Below, one piece after another: positions 1 to 5,112 of a stretch of 13,107 nucleotides of DNA (position 1 is its first letter; each line of letters opens with the position of its first letter). The position numbers and the translations under genes were made by a program. This DNA comes from an uncultured Lachnospiraceae bacterium (GTDB lineage Bacteria; Bacillota; Clostridia; Lachnospirales; Lachnospiraceae): assembly GCA_900554205.1 (NCBI GenBank), contig USGM01000098.1, positions 1 through 13,107 of the forward strand. The letters run 5' to 3'. The notes under the pieces were generated by a model. The model was not told the DNA's origin, did not search any database, and saw only the letters and a list, made by a program, of their open reading frames with translations.

Positions 1-222
1 TCCGTCCGAGGGGGCCTTCTTGTAGGCGTCAATGGCCGCCTTAAAAAAGGTCTGTCCCGTCATGGCGTGGAGCCGATGGCCCTCCCGGACCTTGGCGGTG
101 GAGAAAACCGGATTATGATAAAACAGCAGGTCCGGCCCCTGAAGTCCCACGGTATAGAGCTGGGGAAAATTCCGGGGCAGAGCGCCGTACTTCCCGGGAA
201 GGGTCTGCTCCCTTCCAAAGCG
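1..222 (-). other. Zinc-dependent phospholipase C-like segment fused in frame to the ABC transporter
   Basis: Residues 419-492 of the frame above read RFGREQTLPGKYGALP, then FPQLYTVGLQGPDLLFYHNP and, further on, HRLHAMTGQTFFKAAIDAY. From memory this matches the N-terminal part of the zinc-dependent phospholipase C-like family common in Clostridia, in which an FGRE/FGQE segment is followed by a G-L-x-GPD-x-x-FY motif and a conserved MH or LH. Those proteins normally start only 10-15 residues before FGRE. Here no start codon or family N-terminus is present, because the upstream sequence is an ABC ATPase. The segment is also more GC-rich than the transporter. RFGRE is a plausible sequence in both families, so 208-222 is the likely join. 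Family assignment is by motif recall and is moderately sure. Confidence 0.55.
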
Positions 223-1476
223 GATATTCTCCAGAACGGAGTCATCATACAGGAAAATATCCTGTGGAAGAACCGCAATGCGCGTTCTGCACACCGCAGG
301 ATCAGCTTCCCTTCCATTGACAAATATCTGTCCGTCCCCGGGAAGCAGTTCTCCGGTCAGGACATGTGTCAGTGTGGACTTTCCGCATCCCGAGCCGCCT
401 ACAATGCCAATCCGTTCTCCCTTACGGATACTCAGGTCAAAATTCTTCAGTACCGGATTCTGCCCGTCATAGCTGATACAGATATTTTTCAGCGCAACCT
501 CCTCCAGGCTGTCCACCTGCTCCACGGGAAGCTCTTCCTCCGCAAGAAGCTCTTCCAGCCGTTCCCCATTGATCTTACCCTGCTGCACAATAATGTTCAG
601 ATCTGTCAGATTACGGATCGGCTCTCCCAGATAAGAGGTATAGGCGTAAATTCCGAAGATTGCACCTACCGAACATTTCCCCTGCACAACAAGAAACATT
701 CCCATTACGACCGCCGCCACCGGCATCAGATCAATAATCAGCCCCGACAGGGACTGCGCCAGCGATTTCCACAGCTGCAGACGGATATTCCTCTCCCCAA
801 GGGCATCGACCTTTTCCCTGTATTTCCCCGAAAAAAATTCCACCCTGCCGAACAGCCTGATAGTCGGGATTCCTTCATAGAACTGCGTTGTCGTCTGTAC
901 CAGCTCCGAATAGCCCTTTCTCTCCTCGCCAGAATACTTACGCAATTTTACATTGATATACCGGTAGGAGAAGAAATAGACCAGACAGATCGCCATAATC
1001 ACTATGCCGATCGGCACGCTGTACTGGAAAATGAGCGCAAACGCAATGACAAGTGTCAGCCCATTCAGAATCAGCATCGGAGCAGAGATCAGACAGCTCT
1101 CCGCGTACTGCGCCGCATCATTGATCAGACGGTTGACGACATCACCGCTCTTCTTTCCACACCAGAACTGGTAAGAATTTTTCGCAATTCCACCAAACAT
1201 TCCTCCCCGCAGGACTGTCTGCCCGTTATAGATCATCTTGAACCACTGATAGTTCTGATACCAGTTGAGCAGGAAGTTAAACAGAACCGTTGCTATAATC
1301 GCCACTGCCAATCCAAGCTTTTCCGCTCCGGCATCCGATATGCCGTCAATCCCCTTACCAATCAGATACGGCACTAGCATCCCGACTATGGTGCTCAGCG
1401 CGTTTGCAACCGTCGCATGAACTCTCGTCCAGCGAAGCCTGATCATCATTTCCTTCCGGTACTTTTCAATTCTCAT
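1..1476 (-). CDS. ABC exporter half-transporter (membrane + ATPase), broken in its ATPase domain and running off the window
   Basis: The leftward frame is open for 492 codons from the ATG at 1476 to base 1, with no stop. Residues 1-330 form a type-IV ABC exporter membrane domain with several hydrophobic segments. The ATPase domain starts near residue 333, with Walker A GGSGCGKST at 360-368 and the Q-loop (VLPQDIF, Q405). Just after the Q-loop, at RFGRE (419-423), similarity to ABC ATPases stops; signature, Walker B and H-loop are absent. The remaining residues look like another protein family (see the entry at 1-222). As written this cannot be a working ATPase. It starts 56 bases after the neighbouring exporter gene, on the same strand, so the intact version may be the second half of a heterodimeric peptide exporter. 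The ribosome site is weak (a GGGG about 9 bases before ATG). The exporter identity is secure; the substrate is inferred from context only. Confidence 0.85.
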   Translation of the reverse strand, partial: MRIEKYRKEMMIRLRWTRVHATVANALSTIVGMLVPYLIGKGIDGISDAGAEKLGLAVAIIATVLFNFLLNWYQNYQWFKMIYNGQTVLRGGMFGGIAKNSYQFWCGKKSGDVVNRLINDAAQYAESCLISAPMLILNGLTLVIAFALIFQYSVPIGIVIMAICLVYFFSYRYINVKLRKYSGEERKGYSELVQTTTQFYEGIPTIRLFGRVEFFSGKYREKVDALGERNIRLQLWKSLAQSLSGLIIDLMPVAAVVMGMFLVVQGKCSVGAIFGIYAYTSYLGEPIRNLTDLNIIVQQGKINGERLEELLAEEELPVEQVDSLEEVALKNICISYDGQNPVLKNFDLSIRKGERIGIVGGSGCGKSTLTHVLTGELLPGDGQIFVNGREADPAVCRTRIAVLPQDIFLYDDSVLENIRFGREQTLPGKYGALPRNFPQLYTVGLQGPDLLFYHNPVFSTAKVREGHRLHAMTGQTFFKAAIDAYKKAPSDG

Positions 1477-1532
1477 AAACGAACCCCGTTTCTTAAGTAT
1501 AATCGCATTATTTCAACGCTATTGTGACATTT

Positions 1533-3122
1533 TTAAATTTGATTGCCAAGGATTTTCTTTTCTGGCGACATATTTCCCCAATGTTTTTCTTCAGGCTCAC
1601 TTTGGTGCTTCTGAGACAGTTCCTGCATGGAAATAACTTTCGCGTTCGGATATTTTGCCAAAACTGCGTCAGTATCTCGATGTGTCACAATCAGCACCGT
1701 TAGCCGGCTGTCCAGATATCCATATATCTCATCAGCTCTTTCCCCATTGATGCTTGCATCCGCCTCATCCAACAGAATGACTGATTTCTTTACATCTTTC
1801 AATATGCTCAGGTTTTTCAACTGAATCTCACCACCCGAACCCGTATTTCCAAAATAAGAATATGCATTCTGATTCTGTAAGAAAAGAACCACATTTCTTC
1901 GAAGCGTTGCATAATCCGCCTTCTTACCATTAAGTAATATTTCTCCTTCATCAGGTCGGATTAATCCTGCCATGGCATTTAACAATGTGCTTTTTCCCGA
2001 CATATTATCGCCCGTCAGAATGATTTTATCTCCTGAATGTATGGTAAAATTCACATGACGTATCGCAAAGCTCTCGTTATCGTATGTGATTCCCAGATTC
2101 TTTAATTCAATACTCCTAAAGTCCTCCTCCGGCGCTTGCGGAAGCAGTTCTTCCTCAATGTCAGTATTCAGGAAATTCACCAGCCTTGTAATTCCCGGGA
2201 AACAGCTCTTATATTGCAGATAGTAATTGTTAAAAAAGAATAACGGCATTACGGTTCTCGACTGTATATTGGAAATCAATACCATTGTTCCTATCGTCAG
2301 ATTGCCTTTTAAAATTTCACCTCCGCAGATTACCAATACAGCAATGTTTACACAAGTATTGATTGCCGTATTAATTTCCTGATAGCCGGCATTCAACACA
2401 GCTATATCCGACTTATTCCGACAAAAATCCGTCACCATCGAATCCGTTTCCCTTGTGACATCCCGCTCCAGCCGCAAAGTCTTAATTGATAGTAACGATT
2501 CATATATCCGCTTTATCTGCTGAATCAGCTTCGACTGCAACGCACGATTCTCTTCATTACTGTTGCTTAACGGCTTGCTGAACAACTTTGCGCAAACAAA
2601 ATAGACAGGAATCCGTAAGGCTACTACCAGCCCGACTGGAACGGAATACATAAACAGAATAGAAATATATAGCAGCAGTTTTAATAATTCTGCAAAAAAT
2701 TTAATTGTCTGCATCAATATATTTTTCAATGATTCGACATCACCGATTAAGATACTTTCAACATCCTTTTCCTGCATTTCAAATGCTTCTTTATGTAGAT
2801 ATTTACTGTCCATCCGAATAAGAATTGTTTCAACCTTCTTCCGTAATGTACACGCAATCTTTTCATTACTAACCCATGCCAAAATCCTTTCATAAATCAT
2901 ATCAACAACACCTCTAAGTAGGATTATGATCAGGAAAACTACTACCACGATTCCAAGTATCCCCCATCTGTCTCCGAGGATTACATCATCCGTAAAAAAT
3001 TTCATAAACCACGGCACTGTCAGACTCAGAATTCCCGCAAAAAAAGAAAGTGTCAACAAAATAAGGATACTTCTCCAATTTTCCTTCAATAGGCTTTGTA
3101 AAAATTTTCTATTCTGCTCCAT
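1533..3122 (-). CDS. ABC exporter with shortened ATPase domain, peptide (RiPP) export candidate
   Basis: A 529-residue fused membrane/ATPase half-transporter. Hydrophobic stretches near residues 18-38, 54-72, 143-180 and 255-297 form the exporter membrane domain. The ATPase domain has Walker A GDNMSGKST (371-379), Q-loop FLQNQ (Q416), signature TGSGGE (427-432), Walker B SVILLDEA (447-454) and H-loop VTHRD (H481). Only about 13 residues separate the Q-loop glutamine from the signature, where roughly 50 are usual, so the helical subdomain that contacts the membrane domain is almost absent although the frame is intact. The protein ends in a hydrophilic tail of about 28 residues. The ATG lies 12 bases after the maturase stop, and the ribosome site (TAGGAGAG) includes that stop codon, so translation is probably coupled. 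Context points to export, and perhaps leader removal, of the modified peptide. No peptidase C39 domain is present. The gene is AT-rich (about 28% GC in one sampled line). Confidence 0.85.
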   Translation of the reverse strand: MEQNRKFLQSLLKENWRSILILLTLSFFAGILSLTVPWFMKFFTDDVILGDRWGILGIVVVVFLIIILLRGVVDMIYERILAWVSNEKIACTLRKKVETILIRMDSKYLHKEAFEMQEKDVESILIGDVESLKNILMQTIKFFAELLKLLLYISILFMYSVPVGLVVALRIPVYFVCAKLFSKPLSNSNEENRALQSKLIQQIKRIYESLLSIKTLRLERDVTRETDSMVTDFCRNKSDIAVLNAGYQEINTAINTCVNIAVLVICGGEILKGNLTIGTMVLISNIQSRTVMPLFFFNNYYLQYKSCFPGITRLVNFLNTDIEEELLPQAPEEDFRSIELKNLGITYDNESFAIRHVNFTIHSGDKIILTGDNMSGKSTLLNAMAGLIRPDEGEILLNGKKADYATLRRNVVLFLQNQNAYSYFGNTGSGGEIQLKNLSILKDVKKSVILLDEADASINGERADEIYGYLDSRLTVLIVTHRDTDAVLAKYPNAKVISMQELSQKHQSEPEEKHWGNMSPEKKILGNQI

Positions 3123-3134
3123 ACATACACTCTC

Positions 3135-4463
3135 CTATCTGCCAGCAATCCAACATTGGGGATCTGCCCTGTAGAAATCGCCATGCACACCATATGAAAC
3201 TGCATGACACCCTCTACAATACTGTTTATATTTACATTCTGCACATCCTTCATATTTTTCATAATTTCTAAAGTATTCAGCTTCATTAGAAATATATATT
3301 TCCTCAAAAGACTTTTCTCTAATATTTCCCAGCAGACTTTCCGTCTTCATACACGCAAAAACATCGCCATTTGTTCCAATGCACAATGAGTCCTGATTAA
3401 TATGACATCCATCGTATATCAACGTTGCGTCCCTGTCCTGTCCATACTTTTCGTCTAAATTCCAAACACCCTTTTCTATTAAGAACGGCTTCCACAAATG
3501 ATCTTTATACACCATTTGCGTTTTATATCCGGCATCTCGCATCTCGCATATCGTCAAATACATTTTCTCCAAAAAAGCTTTATACTCTTCAGGGGTAAAA
3601 TGTTCTGTAAAATAATTGGCACTCGTTTCACTGCAATTTGGTACTAACCTGGAATATGCAAAAAACGGGGCACTCTCCCTACACAAAAATTTGTATAATT
3701 CAATTATATCATCTGCATTTTTTTTAGAAACTGTTGCCATTATTTTGGGTGAAATCGTAGATTCCTTTAAAATCTTCAAAGCTTTCATGGATGCACTAAA
3801 AGAACCTTTTCCTCTCCAGTCATCATGCATTTCTTCTGTTCCATCTATCGATATCTGATATGAATCTATATTATGCTTTTCGAGCATTGAAATATTTTCT
3901 TCAACATACTGCGGATTTCCCAAAATATATATATTTGATAAAAAACCATGTTTTCTATATTTGTTATCTATATAGGACAGTATAATCTCAAGTTTAGGGG
4001 ACAGCAATGGATGTCCACCAGTCAGTACAAAGAAGGGAGTTGCATGTATGCTGTTACAAAAAGAATAAAATTTATCCACAATCTGACATAATTCACTTTC
4101 CGTAAGCTCACTTTCATTCTTCATTCCTTCAAATTGCTTTGATCCTAAATAGCATTGAACACATCTTTGATTACACATTTTCGTAAAATGCCACTGAATA
4201 GAAAAAGAAATTTCATTTTGCTGAACGGGATTATTTTTAAGATACTCTTCTGCCTCCCAATAGTTTTCCAATTCATCGACTGTAGCCATGATTTTTACAT
4301 TTTTTTCTGTCACTTCCATTTCACTATATCTATCTCTTACACATTCCGCAAGAATATTAAGAATATTTGTCTTGGTTTCCTGACTTCCATAATTAAGAAT
4401 AACGGCATCAGAAATAAAGTATCCCACTGAGGGATACACATAATAATATACTATATGATACAT
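3135..4463 (-). CDS. Radical SAM/SPASM peptide maturase
   Basis: A 442-residue radical SAM enzyme expected to install a crosslink or other radical modification on the adjacent precursor peptide. The [4Fe-4S]-SAM motif CNQRCVQC (C97, C101, C104; CX3CX2C) is followed by a TGGHPLL segment at 148-154, matching the GGE-type SAM-binding position, and by QISIDGTE (203-210). The C-terminus is a SPASM domain for auxiliary clusters, with C353, C361, C371 and then C407, C410, C416, C419 and C437. Residues 1-85 precede the barrel and could be a leader-binding region; I see no sure RRE or PqqD-like match. The ATG at 4463 is preceded by AAAGGAA. A small gene with a Cys-bearing C-terminus lies upstream and an exporter directly downstream, so the three form a RiPP operon. 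AT-rich like the exporter. Enzyme class is certain; the chemistry is unknown (sactionine, C-C or ether links are all possible for the family). Confidence 0.93.
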   Translation of the reverse strand: MYHIVYYYVYPSVGYFISDAVILNYGSQETKTNILNILAECVRDRYSEMEVTEKNVKIMATVDELENYWEAEEYLKNNPVQQNEISFSIQWHFTKMCNQRCVQCYLGSKQFEGMKNESELTESELCQIVDKFYSFCNSIHATPFFVLTGGHPLLSPKLEIILSYIDNKYRKHGFLSNIYILGNPQYVEENISMLEKHNIDSYQISIDGTEEMHDDWRGKGSFSASMKALKILKESTISPKIMATVSKKNADDIIELYKFLCRESAPFFAYSRLVPNCSETSANYFTEHFTPEEYKAFLEKMYLTICEMRDAGYKTQMVYKDHLWKPFLIEKGVWNLDEKYGQDRDATLIYDGCHINQDSLCIGTNGDVFACMKTESLLGNIREKSFEEIYISNEAEYFRNYEKYEGCAECKYKQYCRGCHAVSYGVHGDFYRADPQCWIAGR

Positions 4464-4504
4464 TTTCTTTTTTTCCTTTCATCTAACAGTTTTCACAGCA
4501 AAAT

Positions 4505-4532
4505 TCCGGCAGGAATATGTAACCCTGCCGGA
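4505..4532 (-). terminator. Hairpin between precursor and maturase (attenuator or RNA-stability element)
   Basis: A perfect 9-bp stem (TCCGGCAGG at 4505-4513 with CCTGCCGGA at 4524-4532) closes a 10-base loop. In the direction of the peptide operon it is followed by ATTTTG, a run of only four T, so it would be a leaky terminator or a 3' stabiliser of the precursor transcript. Such an element between precursor and enzyme would give far more precursor than maturase mRNA. The stem is GC-rich in an AT-rich surrounding, which argues against chance. Whether it terminates is inferred. Confidence 0.6.
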
Positions 4533-4616
4533 TAGAAATTACAGTAGCATTAAATGTATGCTTTCGCAAAATTCAATCTTTCCAGTCGTCAATATTATCT
4601 TTTACTAGGCTTTTCT

Positions 4617-4775
4617 TTATCCATAGCAATGTACAAATGAACTTCCACAGGAGCTGTGCGACTTCACACTTATTCTTCCCTTATTTATTTTAGGACTGTT
4701 TAACCCATTATTCAAAGCCTTATAATATGAGTTATATCTATTCATGACTCTTACAACCCTTACTAAATTTTCCAT
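4617..4775 (-). CDS. RiPP precursor peptide candidate (52 aa, two C-terminal cysteines)
   Basis: A 52-residue peptide beginning MENLVRVVRV and ending SCGSSFVHCYG. The ATG at 4775 has a strong ribosome site (AAAGGAG, 6 bases away). A TTG farther upstream in frame (4805) would put that site inside the gene and is rejected. The N-terminal two thirds would be the leader, rich in Asn, Tyr and Arg. The C-terminal part, from about KINKGRISVKS onward, is the likely core, with C43 and C50 spaced C-X6-C and H49, Y51 and K38 as other possible modification sites. There is no double-Gly cleavage motif at a leader/core boundary. It lies 153 bases upstream of the radical SAM gene on the same strand, with a hairpin between. 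I do not recognise the precursor family. The tripeptide KGR (32-34) recalls one of the named streptococcal RaS-RiPP subfamilies, but three residues prove nothing. Confidence 0.75.
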   Translation of the reverse strand: MENLVRVVRVMNRYNSYYKALNNGLNSPKINKGRISVKSHSSCGSSFVHCYG

Positions 4776-4823
4776 ACTCTTCTCCTTTCGTTTGATGTGA
4801 AGCAATGCATTTCTTCTTGGAAC

Positions 4824-4852
4824 ATTTTAGCTTTTTAAAGCCCTTATTACCA
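4824..4852 (-). promoter_or_regulatory. Candidate promoter of the precursor-maturase-exporter operon
   Basis: Reading leftward, a -10-like TAAAAT (4824-4829) lies 17 bases from TGGTAA (4847-4852), which sits in the -35 position inside the left arm of the 26-bp inverted repeat. TGGTAA matches the sigma-A -35 consensus at only 3 of 6 positions, which fits an activator-dependent promoter. The start of transcription would fall near 4817, giving a leader of about 40 bases before the precursor ATG. Placement is supported mainly by its exact mirror image on the other side (4906-4934). Confidence 0.45.
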
Positions 4853-4914
4853 TAACAAAACTGGCACATCTTATTCAACAAAATGAAAATGTGCCAGTTT
4901 TGTTATGGTAATAA
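4844..4914. repeat. Perfect 26-bp inverted repeat, candidate operator between divergent small genes
   Basis: Arms at 4844-4869 and 4889-4914 are perfectly complementary over 26 bases, with a 19-base spacer and axis at 4879. The arms lie about 45 bp apart centre to centre. Each arm holds an imperfect dyad (TGCCA, 9 bases, TGGTA at 4892-4910, and its mirror at 4848-4866), which suggests one dimeric binding site per arm. The element is nearly centred in the 196-base gap between the precursor (start 4775, leftward) and the small secreted peptide (start 4972, rightward), and it covers the -35 positions of both candidate promoters. No T-tract follows either arm, so a terminator role is unlikely, and there are no evident target-site duplications. 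The natural candidate for binding it is the neighbouring double-HTH regulator. Confidence 0.8.
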
Positions 4915-4934
4915 TCAGAAATATGTTTAATAAT
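4906..4934 (+). promoter_or_regulatory. Candidate promoter of the small secreted peptide gene
   Basis: TGGTAA (4906-4911, in the right arm of the inverted repeat) is followed after 17 bases by AATAAT (4929-4934). These boxes are the exact mirror positions of the leftward promoter about axis 4879. The -35 match is poor, again suggesting an activator. Predicted transcription start is near 4941, about 30 bases before the ATG. An alternative -10 is TTTAAT at 4926-4931, with a longer spacer to TTGTTA. Confidence 0.4.
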
Positions 4935-4971
4935 TAATGCAACAATCATATATTACAAAGGAGACTATATT

Positions 4972-5112
4972 ATGAATAAAAAAATTAAAGTTCCAATGTT
5001 ACTTATGTTGCTGCTTTTCGTTTCATTTTCTTTTCCGAAATACACAACTTCAATTTCTATCCAATATGTGCAATATTGTTCTATAGGTGGTGATATTTCG
5101 TTGTTTTATTAG
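4972..5112 (+). CDS. Small secreted peptide, candidate pheromone precursor (46 aa)
   Basis: A 46-residue ORF with a good ribosome site (AAAGGAG, 8 bases before the ATG). The N-terminus MNKKIK is basic and is followed by a hydrophobic core VPMLLMLLLFVSFSF, so it resembles a signal sequence. The remainder ends in YCSIGGDISLFY, a short hydrophobic, Gly-containing tail of the kind expected for a processed signalling peptide. It is not an AgrD-type lactone precursor by layout, as no AgrB is present. The stop codon overlaps by 3 bases the stop of the convergent regulator, an arrangement known for some streptococcal shp/rgg pairs. It is transcribed away from the RiPP precursor across the shared inverted repeat. 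Pheromone function is inferred from size, signal-like N-terminus and position. An immunity peptide or a short toxin are alternatives. Confidence 0.65.
   Translation: MNKKIKVPMLLMLLLFVSFSFPKYTTSISIQYVQYCSIGGDISLFY

Noticed and set aside
67..1377. Rightward 436-codon open frame
   Set aside because: It is antisense to the ABC transporter; its protein is low-complexity, His/Arg/Gln-rich and has no recognisable domain or ribosome site.
1477..1532. Separate promoter for the edge ABC transporter (TTATAC at 1497-1502)
   Set aside because: No acceptable -35 at the right distance; co-transcription with the upstream exporter is simpler.
4464..4616. A second precursor peptide in the gap before the maturase
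   Set aside because: Leftward frames here close quickly (an ATG near 4615 gives nine codons); only the hairpin is supported.
4776..4805. Longer precursor starting at TTG 4805 (62 aa)
   Set aside because: The AAAGGAG ribosome site for ATG 4775 lies inside this extension.
4844..4914. Inverted repeat as a transcription terminator or a miniature transposable element
   Set aside because: No T-tract follows either arm, both neighbouring genes are transcribed away from it, no flanking duplication is visible and no second copy occurs in the window.
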